Below are positions 1-6,100 of a DNA stretch of 6,100 nucleotides, in pieces; the stretch's first letter is position 1; every line of letters starts with the position of its first letter. Position numbers and translations under genes: made by a program. The notes under the pieces were generated by a model. The model saw nothing but the letters and a program-made list of their open reading frames with translations, did no database searches and was not told the origin of the DNA. Origin of the DNA: Lysobacteraceae bacterium (GTDB taxonomy: Bacteria; Pseudomonadota; Gammaproteobacteria; Xanthomonadales; Xanthomonadaceae); contig JAGNNB010000197.1 in the NCBI GenBank assembly GCA_017990865.1, positions 1 through 6,100 on the forward strand. The letters are read 5' to 3'.

Positions 1-1811
1 CGCCCGCGTTCTCGCCCGACGGCAACACGGTGTATTTCCTCAGCGCCAAATCCGGCAGCCAGCAGTTGTACGCGATCCCGGCCGCGGGCGGCGCGCCGAA
101 GCAACTGACCGATCTGCCGTTGGACGTCGGCGCGTTCAAACTTTCGCCCGACGGCAAGCGCGTCGCGTTGGGGTTGGAAACCTTCGTCGATTGCGCCGCC
201 GACCTGGCTTGCACCAAGAAGAAACTCGACGCCACCGGCGCGCGCAAGACCAGCGGCGTGCTGTACGACAAGATTTTCGTGCGGCATTGGGATACGTGGT
301 CGGATGGTCGCCTCAATCGCTTGTTCGTGACGACGCTGCCGCAGGGCAAAGCGAAAGCGACCAAAACCGCGACGCTGATCGGCGCCGATGTCATCGGCGA
401 CGTGCCGTCCAAACCCTTCGGCGATCTCAGCGAAATTGCATGGTCGCCCGACGGTGCCTCGTTGGCGCTCTCGGCGCGGCTGTCGGATCGTGCCGAACCG
501 ACGAGCACGAATTTCGATCTGTATCTCGTCGCCGCCGACGGCAGCGGTCGCGCGCAGAACCTCACCGCGACCAACAAAGCCTGGGACACCGGCCCGGTGT
601 TTTCCGCCGACGGCAAAACCTTGTACTACCGCGCGATGAAGCGGCCCGGTTTCGAGGCCGATCGTTTCGCGCTGATGGCGATGGATCTCGCCAGCGGCAC
701 CGCGCGCGAGATCGCCTCGAAATGGGACGCATCGGCCGACGGCATCACGCTGTCCGCCGACGGCGGCACCATCTACACCACCGCGCAGGAACTCGGTCGC
801 CATCCGCTGTTCGCGGTGTCGGTGGCGAACGGCGAAGTGACCTCGGTGGTGAAGGACGGTTCGGTGTCCGCGTTCGATCTGGTCGGCGATCGTCTGGCCT
901 ACGCGAACAACACGATCAAGACCGGCGACCAGTTGTTCGTCGCCGATGTCTCGGGCAAGAGCCCGCGCGCGGTCACGCCCAGCGCGGGCGAGATGCTGAA
1001 GGACGTGAGCTTCGGCGATTACGAGCAATTCAATTTCCGCGGTTGGAATGACGAAACCGTGTACGGTTACGTGGTGAAGCCGTGGAATTACGAAGCCGGG
1101 AAGAAATATCCGGTGGCGTTCCTGATCCACGGCGGTCCGCAGGGCAGCTTCGGCGACGGCTGGAGCTATCGCTGGAACCCGCAAACCTATGCGGGGCAGG
1201 GCTATGCGGTGGTGATGATCGACTTCCACGGCTCCACGGGTTACGGCCAGAAATTCACCGACAGCATCAGCCAGCACTGGGGCGACCGCCCGCTCGAAGA
1301 TTTGCGCAAAGGCTGGGCGGCGTCGCTGAAGAAGTACGACTTCCTCGACGGCGATCGCGCCTGCGCGCTCGGCGCCAGCTACGGCGGCTACATGGTCAAT
1401 TGGATCGCCGGCAATTGGTTCGACAAGCAGGGCGAATCGCCGTGGAAATGCCTGGTCAGCCACAACGGCGTGTTCGACACGCGCTCGATGGGTCTGGTTA
1501 CCGAAGAACTGTGGTTCACCGAATGGGATTTCGGCGGCACCGTCTACGACAAGCCGGAGAATTACGAGCGCTACAATCCCTCGCGCCATATCGGCAAATG
1601 GAAAGCGCCGATGCTGATCGTCGGCGGCCAGAACGATTTCCGCGTGCCGCTCGACCAAAGCCTCTCGGCCTTCACCGCGCTGCAGCGTCGCGGCATCGAC
1701 TCGCAGTTTCTCTATTTCCCCGACGAGAACCACTGGGTGCTCAAACCGCAGAACAGCGTGTTGTGGCACGACACCGTCCATGCGTGGATGAAGAAGCATT
1801 TGGGGCAGTAG
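1..1811 (+). CDS. S9 family serine peptidase (prolyl oligopeptidase / dipeptidyl-peptidase 5-like), 5'-truncated by window edge
   Basis: The reading frame is open to the left edge (first full codon at 3), so the true start and any signal peptide lie outside. The GTG at 30 falls inside a propeller repeat and is not the start; I number residues from it. N-terminal propeller repeats of the SPDG type appear near residues 38, 138, 191 and 241, with one more before residue 1. An RHWDTW motif lies at 85-90. The C-terminal hydrolase domain has HGGP at 367-370, the nucleophile elbow GASYGG with Ser450, Asp536 in GQNDFRVP, and His568 in ENHW, so the triad is complete. S9 enzymes cleave short peptides, releasing dipeptides or acyl-amino acids. 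The triad spacing (86 and 32 residues) resembles my recollection of DPP5 enzymes (about 680 residues), which would put roughly 80-100 residues outside the window. Four cysteines (55, 61, 445, 474) would suit a periplasmic location, which is inference. An acylaminoacyl-peptidase-like enzyme is the alternative. Confidence 0.93.
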   Translation, partial: PAFSPDGNTVYFLSAKSGSQQLYAIPAAGGAPKQLTDLPLDVGAFKLSPDGKRVALGLETFVDCAADLACTKKKLDATGARKTSGVLYDKIFVRHWDTWSDGRLNRLFVTTLPQGKAKATKTATLIGADVIGDVPSKPFGDLSEIAWSPDGASLALSARLSDRAEPTSTNFDLYLVAADGSGRAQNLTATNKAWDTGPVFSADGKTLYYRAMKRPGFEADRFALMAMDLASGTAREIASKWDASADGITLSADGGTIYTTAQELGRHPLFAVSVANGEVTSVVKDGSVSAFDLVGDRLAYANNTIKTGDQLFVADVSGKSPRAVTPSAGEMLKDVSFGDYEQFNFRGWNDETVYGYVVKPWNYEAGKKYPVAFLIHGGPQGSFGDGWSYRWNPQTYAGQGYAVVMIDFHGSTGYGQKFTDSISQHWGDRPLEDLRKGWAASLKKYDFLDGDRACALGASYGGYMVNWIAGNWFDKQGESPWKCLVSHNGVFDTRSMGLVTEELWFTEWDFGGTVYDKPENYERYNPSRHIGKWKAPMLIVGGQNDFRVPLDQSLSAFTALQRRGIDSQFLYFPDENHWVLKPQNSVLWHDTVHAWMKKHLGQ

Positions 1812-1839
1812 CGCCGCCTCGATGCACAACGACGCAACA

Positions 1840-1866
1840 CGAGCGAGGCGCGACGCGCCTCGCTCG
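1840..1866. terminator. Perfect 12-bp hairpin after the S9 peptidase gene; candidate terminator lacking a T-tract
   Basis: Bases 1840-1851 are exactly complementary to 1855-1866, leaving a 3-base loop (GAC). The stem is GC-rich and lies 28 bases after the peptidase stop codon. This placement fits a transcription terminator or an mRNA 3'-end stabiliser. However, neither strand shows a run of T after the stem (plus strand continues ATGTCGATAAAG), so a canonical Rho-independent terminator is not supported. It could instead be a dispersed palindromic repeat of the REP type; only a genome-wide search would tell. Confidence 0.5.
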
Positions 1867-1884
1867 ATGTCGATAAAGATCGCT

Positions 1885-1905
1885 TGCGCGCGCCGCATGC
1901 GCGCA
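1885..1905. other. Second GC-rich hairpin in the peptidase-DUF819 spacer
   Basis: TGCGCGC at 1885-1891 pairs with GCGCGCA at 1899-1905 around a 7-base loop; a G-T pair could extend the stem by one. It lies 19 bases after the stronger hairpin at 1840-1866. Alternating GC sequence of this kind forms short stems easily by chance in GC-rich DNA, so its function is uncertain. If the DUF819 promoter lies upstream of it, it would be part of that gene's leader. Confidence 0.3.
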
Positions 1906-1997
1906 GCCACGGCGCGACGCGCGATACACGTACTTAGGACGATCCCGCGCGCACCGAAAATCCCGTCATACCTCCCGAACACGAGCGAGCGAACCCT

Positions 1998-3257
1998 ATG
2001 GCCGCACCAGACACCGCCGAGACCTTCACCCCGCTGATCGCCAACGACGCCATCGTGCTCGGCATGTTGGCGACGATCCTCGGCTTCGTGTTCTGGACGT
2101 CTTCCAAGAGCACCGGATTCTGGAGCAAGTTCTACGGCATCGTGCCAGCGCTGTTGTTGTGCTATTTCCTGCCGTCCCTGCTGAACTCGCTGCAAATCAT
2201 CAACGGCAAGACCTCGGCGCTGTATCCGATGGCGCGCGATTATCTGTTGCCCAGCGCGTTGGTCCTGCTGTGCGTCGCGATCGATTTCAAGGCGATCGTC
2301 CGTCTCGGCCCCAAGGCCGTGATCATGTTTCTCACCGGCACGGTCGGCGTGATGCTGGGCGCGGTGGTGTCGTTGCTGGCGATGCAGGTGTTTCATCCCG
2401 AAACCGTGGCCGGCGATACCTGGCGCGGCATGACCACCGTGGCGGGTTCGTGGATCGGCGGCGGCGCCAATCAGGCGGCGATGAAGGAAGTCTACGAAGT
2501 CGACGCCACGCTGTTCGGTCAGTTCGTCGCGGTCGATGTGCTGGTCGCGAACGTGTGGATGGCGGTGTTGCTGTTCCTCGCGGCGCGCAACGCGGCGTTC
2601 GACCGCTGGACCGGCGCCGATACCAGCGCGATCGAGGCGGTGAAACAACGGATCGAAAGCTACCAGGCCGAACACACGCGAAATCCGACCCTGACCGATT
2701 TGATGTTGATCATCGCCCTCGGCATCGGCGCGACAGGGTTGGCGCATGCGATCACCGACCCCTTGGTCGATTGGATCAAGACATTGCCCGAAGCGTGGCG
2801 TCTGCGCGACTACAGCCTGACCGCGAAGTTCTTCTGGATCACCGTGCTCGCCACCACCTTCGGCCTTGCGTTGAGCTTCACCGGCGCGCGCAAACTCGAA
2901 GGCGTCGGCGCGTCGAAAGTCGGTTCGCTGATGCTCTACGTCCTGGTGGCGACGATCGGCATGCAGATGGACCTCGGCGCCTTGCTCGAACGCCCTTGGC
3001 TGTTCGTCCTGGGCCTGATTTGGATGACGGTCCACGGCAGTTTGATGTTGATCGTCGCCAAGCTCATTCGCGCGCCGTTGTTCTTCATGGCCGTCGGTTC
3101 GCAGGCCAACATCGGCGGCGCGGCGTCGGCGCCGGTCGTGGCCAGCGCTTTTCATCCGTCGCTCGCGCCTGTCGGTGTGCTGCTCGCGGTGCTCGGTTAT
3201 GCGCTGGGGACCTATTGCGCTTACCTGGTCGGCCTAGTGTTGATGCGTCTGGCGTGA
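1998..3257 (+). CDS. DUF819 family (YjcL-like) polytopic membrane protein, probable transporter
   Basis: A complete 419-residue inner-membrane protein with about ten hydrophobic segments and no clear cleavable signal peptide. The family is DUF819, which I recall being grouped with the cation:proton antiporter/anion transporter (CPA/AT) fold; its substrate is not established. The two halves look like a duplication. GSWIGGGANQAA (150-161) in the first half matches GSQANIGGAASAP (367-379) in the second, each followed by a long hydrophobic stretch ending near 197 and 417. Such glycine/asparagine-rich stretches commonly form the crossed helices of the transport site. The linker at about 200-230 is charged and probably cytoplasmic. 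ATG at 1998 is the first usable start after an in-frame TAG at 1935-1937; its Shine-Dalgarno is weak (GAG, 8-base spacer). The gene lies 186 bases after the peptidase on the same strand and converges with the AraC gene. Confidence 0.9.
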   Translation: MAAPDTAETFTPLIANDAIVLGMLATILGFVFWTSSKSTGFWSKFYGIVPALLLCYFLPSLLNSLQIINGKTSALYPMARDYLLPSALVLLCVAIDFKAIVRLGPKAVIMFLTGTVGVMLGAVVSLLAMQVFHPETVAGDTWRGMTTVAGSWIGGGANQAAMKEVYEVDATLFGQFVAVDVLVANVWMAVLLFLAARNAAFDRWTGADTSAIEAVKQRIESYQAEHTRNPTLTDLMLIIALGIGATGLAHAITDPLVDWIKTLPEAWRLRDYSLTAKFFWITVLATTFGLALSFTGARKLEGVGASKVGSLMLYVLVATIGMQMDLGALLERPWLFVLGLIWMTVHGSLMLIVAKLIRAPLFFMAVGSQANIGGAASAPVVASAFHPSLAPVGVLLAVLGYALGTYCAYLVGLVLMRLA

Positions 3258-3321
3258 AGCGCGGCGCGATTCAGAGCGTCGCGAGCGATGCCGAACGGGG
3301 CCGCTACCACAACCCTCTCTC

Positions 3322-3338
3322 GGCGCATCGTCGGCGCC
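3322..3338. terminator. Weak candidate hairpin between convergent DUF819 and AraC genes
   Basis: GGCGC at 3322-3326 pairs with GCGCC at 3334-3338 around a 7-base loop, 11 bases after the AraC stop on the minus strand. The 91-base convergent spacer is where a shared terminator would be expected. The stem is only 5 bp and no T-tract follows on either strand, so this is a position-based suggestion. Nothing else is evident in the spacer. Confidence 0.25.
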
Positions 3339-3348
3339 TGCGCTTGAA

Positions 3349-4119
3349 TCAGATCACTGAATTGACGCCAGCCGAAGGTGCGCACAGCATGCGGATGTTA
3401 GACGGCATGGTGCCGCAGATGCGATGGAAACTGCGGCTCAGATGCGCGCAGTCGGAGAAGCCGGCGTTATGGGCGGCCTCGGTGATGCTGTCGCCGTGTT
3501 CGAGCCGATCGAACACGTACACCAGTCGTCGCCACAGCATGTAATTACGCACCGGCAACCCGGTGTTGTCGCGGAATACGTTCGCGAAGCGGCTGGGCGA
3601 CAGATGCACCATGCGCGCCAGGGTCGCGTAGTTCAAGGTCTTGAGCGGATCGGCTTCGATGATCCGGATCGCTTGGCAGATGCGCGCGTCGCTCGGTTCG
3701 ATATCGAGCAGCCCCGGCAGTGTGTGTTCGTACCAACGATACGCGAGACGACGGATGCGCTCGCGATCGCAGTCCGGCGTGCGCAGCAGTTCGCGCAACG
3801 CGGCCATGATCTCGTCGTCGGGCGGTGTCGGTACTCCGCCGCGGCGTCGCCATTCGGCGTAGGCGACCGGATTGGTGTCGACGTAGAGATAGCCCAACAC
3901 GCGATCGAACGAAGCGATGCGATGCGTTCGCTGCGGCGGAATGCAGGCGAAGGTGGTTTCGCAGCGTTCGATCGCGCCGTCGTCGCCTGCGATTTCCAAT
4001 CCGAAGACGCCGTCGAGACCGACGGTCATCTGCAGCGCTTGATGCCCGTGCAGGCTGGAGACATGCTCTTGCGCGAAGGCGAGAGCGAGATTTCGATACA
4101 CATGGATACGCAAGGTCAT
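3349..4119 (-). CDS. AraC family transcriptional regulator
   Basis: A 256-residue DNA-binding regulator with an N-terminal sensing domain and a C-terminal AraC double helix-turn-helix. The N-terminal part (1-90) has cupin-like features, LHGH near 23-26 and PPQRTH at 61-66, as in effector-binding domains. The first helix-turn-helix lies at about 162-183 (LARMVHLSPSRFANVFR) and the second at 211-232 (SITEAAHNAGFSDCAHLSRS), followed by the family signature FHRICGTMPS, where most members have G-x-x-P. I chose the ATG at 4119-4117 over the upstream in-frame ATG at 4176. It has AAAAGG 7 bases upstream and gives a normal length, and the 19 extra residues are arginine-rich and look non-coding. The gene follows ybdD on the same strand after 344 bases and converges with the DUF819 gene. 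The effector and target genes are unknown; sugar, aromatic compound and virulence regulators all use this architecture. Confidence 0.92.
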   Translation of the reverse strand: MTLRIHVYRNLALAFAQEHVSSLHGHQALQMTVGLDGVFGLEIAGDDGAIERCETTFACIPPQRTHRIASFDRVLGYLYVDTNPVAYAEWRRRGGVPTPPDDEIMAALRELLRTPDCDRERIRRLAYRWYEHTLPGLLDIEPSDARICQAIRIIEADPLKTLNYATLARMVHLSPSRFANVFRDNTGLPVRNYMLWRRLVYVFDRLEHGDSITEAAHNAGFSDCAHLSRSFHRICGTMPSNIRMLCAPSAGVNSVI

Positions 4120-4126
4120 GACAGCG

Positions 4127-4132
4127 CCTTTT
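4127..4132 (-). promoter_or_regulatory. Ribosome binding site of the AraC-family gene
   Basis: On the minus strand the sequence reads GGAAAAGG, then 7 bases, then ATG at 4119-4117. This purine-rich stretch decides the start in favour of the internal ATG. The longer reading frame beginning at 4176 would bury this site inside coding sequence. Confidence 0.6.
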
Positions 4133-4220
4133 CCGTTCGGTCGTCGTGCGTTTCGACGCATGCGGTGGGCGCACACCGCGCGTCGTTGCGCATTCGACCG
4201 GCTGCGCTGTACACGTGCAT

Positions 4221-4260
4221 GTGCCGGTGGTCATTCGGTGCCGGTATGCATCGTGCCGAT
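4221..4260. repeat. GTGCCGGT repeat cluster upstream of the AraC gene, candidate operator
   Basis: GTGCCGGT occurs at 4221-4228 and again at 4238-4245, a 17-base period. A third partial copy (GTGCCGAT) lies at 4253-4260. They sit about 100-140 bases upstream of the AraC start codon. AraC-family proteins typically bind two direct half-sites on one DNA face, so autoregulation here is conceivable. Short GC-rich octamers also recur by chance, so this is tentative. Confidence 0.3.
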
Positions 4261-4404
4261 CGGCGTCGCATCGGCATGGGTCGCGTCGGCTTCGACGGTA
4301 TCGCACCGAGTCGGCTTTCGCCGCGCACGAGATCGACGACAGGCGTACTCGCCCATCCCCGCGTTTCAGCGAAGAGGCGGGCGTCGAATCGATGTCACGA
4401 GAAT

Positions 4405-4426
4405 GCGGATGCGCGACGGCATCCGT
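4405..4426 (-). terminator. Candidate terminator hairpin downstream of cstA-ybdD
   Basis: CGGATGC at 4406-4412 pairs perfectly with GCATCCG at 4419-4425 around a 6-base loop; one G-T pair at 4405/4426 extends it to 8 bp. It begins 37 bases after the ybdD stop on the minus strand. The bases that follow in the direction of transcription (ATTCTCG) contain only a poor T-tract. The position suggests it ends or punctuates the cstA-ybdD transcript before the AraC gene. Confidence 0.4.
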
Positions 4427-4463
4427 CGGTCGTGCCGGAAAGATATCAACCGTTTCGTTGCAA

Positions 4464-4676
4464 TCAGCAGCAGCGCGACGCGCCGCGACCGTAGCGGGCG
4501 CGCATCCGTTCCCCGAAGAATGCTTCGCGGGTCATCGGCGTCGTTTCCGGGTGCGTGCGGCGCATGTGCGCGAGATAGGTCTCGTAGTCGGGCACGCCGA
4601 CGATCAGTCGCGCGGTCTGCAGGACCAGCGCCCATGCGGCGCGCAGGCGTTCAGCGAAGCGTATCGAACGCGACAT
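4464..4676 (-). CDS. ybdD: YbdD/YjiX family small protein (DUF466), CstA partner
   Basis: A 70-residue protein matching the YbdD/YjiX family, usually about 65-70 residues. Family landmarks seen are ARLIVGVPDYETYLAHM (residues 22-38), the HP-x(4)-M segment, FFGER followed by ARYG (about 53-63), and the C-terminal double cysteine (CC). In enterobacteria ybdD follows cstA and yjiX follows the paralogue btsT. These small proteins are understood to be needed for activity of the partner pyruvate/peptide transporter, but their biochemical mode is not settled. ATG at 4676-4674 overlaps the end of cstA by 26 bases in a different frame. An AGGAG Shine-Dalgarno lies 7 bases upstream within cstA, so expression is probably translationally coupled. 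The N-terminus is basic and amphipathic (RSIRFAERLRAAW), which would suit membrane association, though this is inference. Confidence 0.95.
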   Translation of the reverse strand: MSRSIRFAERLRAAWALVLQTARLIVGVPDYETYLAHMRRTHPETTPMTREAFFGERMRARYGRGASRCC

Positions 4677-6100
4677 ACGGCGTCTCCTGCGCAGTGGGTT
4701 GCGCGTTGCGGCGGGCGGCCATCGCGGCGCGAATCGCGAACAACAGCATCAGCGCGACCACGCTCATGAACAGCACGCACAGCGCGGCGTCCAGGCGATT
4801 GTTGAACACGATGCGCGCCATATCGTCCAGCGTTTTCGCGGGCGCCAGCACCTCGCCCTTCGCCAGCGCCGTCGCGAATTTATCGGCGTTCGCCAGGAAC
4901 CCGATCTTCGGGTCCGCATGAAAGAGTTTCTGCCAGCCAGCGGTCATCGTGCAGATCAGCAGCCAAGCGGTGGGCAGCGCGGGAATCCACAGATATTTTT
5001 CGCGCTTCATCTTCACCATCACCACGCAGACGAAGATCATCGCCATACTCGCCAGCATTTGATTGGCGATGCCGAACAGCGGCCATAGCGTATTGATGCC
5101 GCCCAGTTGGTCGATCACGCCCTGATACAGAAACCAGCCCCAACCGGCGACGGCCAAACCCGTGCACACCACGTTCGCCGTCCAGCTTTCGGTGCGACGG
5201 AACGGCGCATACACCACGCCGATCACCTCTTGGATCATGAAGCGCGCGACGCGCGTGCCGGCGTCGATGGTGGTGAGGATGAACAGCGCTTCGAACAAAA
5301 TGGCGTAGTGGTACCAGAACGCCATCATGTCGCCGCCGCCGACCATGCCGTGCAGAATCTGCGCCATCCCCACCGCGAGCGTTGGTGCGCCGCCCGTGCG
5401 CGACAGCACCGAGGATTCGCCGATCTCCGCCGCCGAAGCGGTCAGCATCTCGGGGGTGATCACGAAACCCCAGCTCGAAATCGTCTGCGCCGCCGATTCC
5501 ACCGTTGTGCCGATCGCCGCAGCCGGCGAATTCAGCGCGAAATACAGGCCCGGATCGAGGACGCAAGCGGCGATCAAGGCCATGATCGCCACGAACGCCT
5601 CCATCAACATGCCGCCGTAGCCGATCATGCGCGCATCGCGCTCGTTGCCCAGCATCTTCGGCGTGGTGCCGCTGCTGATCAGCGCGTGGAACCCCGAGAC
5701 GGCGCCGCAGGCGATGGTGATGAACAGGAACGGGAACAATTGTCCCGCGAACACCGGCCCGCTGCCGTCGATGAAGCGCGTCACCGCCGGCATGCGCAGA
5801 TCGGGCATCGCGAACACGATGGCGACCGCCAGCAGCACCACCGTGCCGATCTTCAAGAACGTGCTGAGGTAATCGCGCGGCGCCAGCAACAACCACACCG
5901 GCAGCACCGCGGCCACGAAGCCGTAGACGATCAGCATCCACGCCAGCGCCTTGCCGTCGAAGGTGAAGCGCGACGCCCACACCGCCGACTCCGCGACGCC
6001 TTGGCCCAGCCAGATCGACAGCAGCAACAACGCGAGCCCGATCACCGACACTTCCAGAATGCGCCCGGGCCGCAGCCAGCGCAGATACACGCCCATCAAC
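4651..6100 (-). CDS. cstA: Carbon starvation protein A (CstA), pyruvate/peptide transporter, 5'-truncated by window edge
   Basis: The C-terminal 482 residues of a CstA-family inner-membrane transporter; the frame runs off the right edge, and TTG at 6099-6097 is only the first codon seen. Full-length members are about 690-720 residues, so roughly 200 N-terminal residues lie outside. Family landmarks are GAVSGFHALISSGTTPK at 132-148, TTIDAGTRVARFMIQE at 276-291 and LWPLFGIANQMLA at 338-350, with about ten hydrophobic helices between residues 13 and 458 and a short polar tail. CstA was found as a carbon-starvation-induced protein in E. coli, linked to peptide uptake and later to pyruvate uptake. 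BtsT is the closest paralogue, and sequence alone does not decide the substrate here. It overlaps ybdD by 26 bases as the upstream gene of the pair. The promoter is outside, so no statement on regulation is possible. Confidence 0.97.
   Translation of the reverse strand, partial: LMGVYLRWLRPGRILEVSVIGLALLLLSIWLGQGVAESAVWASRFTFDGKALAWMLIVYGFVAAVLPVWLLLAPRDYLSTFLKIGTVVLLAVAIVFAMPDLRMPAVTRFIDGSGPVFAGQLFPFLFITIACGAVSGFHALISSGTTPKMLGNERDARMIGYGGMLMEAFVAIMALIAACVLDPGLYFALNSPAAAIGTTVESAAQTISSWGFVITPEMLTASAAEIGESSVLSRTGGAPTLAVGMAQILHGMVGGGDMMAFWYHYAILFEALFILTTIDAGTRVARFMIQEVIGVVYAPFRRTESWTANVVCTGLAVAGWGWFLYQGVIDQLGGINTLWPLFGIANQMLASMAMIFVCVVMVKMKREKYLWIPALPTAWLLICTMTAGWQKLFHADPKIGFLANADKFATALAKGEVLAPAKTLDDMARIVFNNRLDAALCVLFMSVVALMLLFAIRAAMAARRNAQPTAQETPYVAFDTLR
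4684..4688 (-). promoter_or_regulatory. Shine-Dalgarno of ybdD inside the cstA coding end
   Basis: The minus strand reads AGGAG, then a 7-base spacer, then the ybdD ATG. The site lies within the last codons of cstA. Ribosomes finishing cstA would pass over it, supporting coupled and stoichiometric synthesis of the two partners. It also confirms the chosen ybdD start. Confidence 0.75.

Larger units (their letters stand above)
1836..1989 (+). repeat. 12-base direct repeat AACACGAGCGAG, copies at 1836-1847 and 1978-1989
   Basis: The first copy forms most of the left arm of the hairpin at 1840-1866. The second copy ends 8 bases before the DUF819 start codon and contains its only weak Shine-Dalgarno-like bases (GAG). 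Consequently the hairpin's right arm (1859-1866, CTCGCTCG) is complementary to both copies. No recognisable promoter with good -35 and -10 elements was found in 1812-1997. Confidence 0.6.
4120..4463. other. Intergenic region between ybdD and the AraC-family gene, no credible gene
   Basis: About 344 bases separate the ybdD stop from the AraC start. Open frames cross it on both strands, but their products are arginine- and serine-rich and lack any recognisable domain, as expected for non-coding frames of GC-rich DNA. The region holds a hairpin next to ybdD (4406-4425), a longer imperfect inverted repeat (GCGGG/CCCGC arms at 4358-4362 and 4377-4381, with TTC/GAA inside), and a cluster of GTGCCG repeats (4221-4260). 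I could not find a convincing sigma-70 promoter by eye, though the AraC promoter should be here. Confidence 0.6.

Noticed and set aside
1966..1971. TCATAC near the DUF819 start as a possible -10 element
   Set aside because: No matching -35 element lies at 16-18 bases upstream; the nearest TTAGGA (1934-1939) is 26 bases away.
1741..2128. Short minus- and plus-strand frames in the 1812-1997 spacer (possible small proteins)
   Set aside because: They overlap the ends of the neighbouring genes, are arginine/alanine-rich, and run through hairpins; no start with a convincing ribosome-binding site was seen.
2159..3544. 461-codon plus-strand open frame across the DUF819 gene
   Set aside because: It is arginine-rich and low in hydrophobic pattern, a +1/+2 frame shadow of the DUF819 membrane protein, which has coherent membrane segments and a duplicated motif.
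4116..4328. 70-codon minus-strand frame immediately upstream of the AraC start
   Set aside because: The product has no hydrophobic core or known motif, ends inside the AraC start region, and covers the likely promoter and repeat cluster.
3424..4494. Long plus-strand open frame of 356 codons antisense to the AraC gene, and a minus-strand frame at 3545-4306
   Set aside because: They overlap the AraC gene in other frames, show no domain, and have the composition expected of shadow frames in GC-rich coding DNA. The AraC frame has unmistakable helix-turn-helix motifs.
4118..4921. Plus-strand open frames spanning the AraC-ybdD gap, ybdD and the cstA end
   Set aside because: No recognisable domain, no good ribosome-binding site, and they run antisense through two confidently identified genes.
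4880..5980. 366-codon minus-strand frame inside cstA
   Set aside because: It is a frame-shifted shadow of CstA, rich in arginine, histidine and aspartate; the CstA frame carries all the family motifs without interruption.

Overview
The window is high-GC chromosomal DNA with ordinary housekeeping and accessory genes. Gene content and protein style suggest a gammaproteobacterium of the Xanthomonadaceae/Lysobacter type: an S9 peptidase of the dipeptidyl-peptidase kind, a DUF819 membrane protein, and a cstA-ybdD pair. This is a judgement from family resemblance, not from a marker gene. Both ends of the window cut through genes.

Layout, left to right. (1) From the left edge to 1811, plus strand: the C-terminal ~600 residues of an S9 prolyl-oligopeptidase-family serine peptidase, with beta-propeller repeats followed by an alpha/beta-hydrolase domain and an intact Ser-Asp-His triad. 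(2) 1812-1997: a 186-base spacer with a perfect 12-bp hairpin, a second weaker hairpin, and a 12-base direct repeat whose second copy lies just before the next start codon. (3) 1998-3257, plus strand: a complete DUF819 (YjcL-like) polytopic membrane protein. (4) 3258-3348: a short convergent spacer. (5) 3349-4119, minus strand: an AraC-family transcriptional regulator. (6) 4120-4463: about 344 bases without a credible gene. It holds a hairpin just after ybdD and a cluster of GTGCCG repeats upstream of the AraC gene. (7) 4464-4676, minus strand: ybdD, a small DUF466 protein that overlaps the end of cstA by 26 bases. (8) 4651 to the right edge, minus strand: the C-terminal ~480 residues of the CstA carbon-starvation transporter.

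How the genes relate. CstA and YbdD form a classic two-gene unit for uptake of pyruvate and/or peptides during carbon limitation. The peptidase and the DUF819 protein lie in the same direction, but a strong hairpin separates them, so co-transcription is uncertain. The AraC regulator follows cstA-ybdD on the same strand after a long gap, and its target cannot be read from this window. A shared theme of peptide and small-carbon-source use is possible but is inference. I found no mobile element, CRISPR array, tRNA, rRNA or clearly novel system. The noteworthy signals are the non-coding structures in the spacers and the cstA/ybdD translational overlap.
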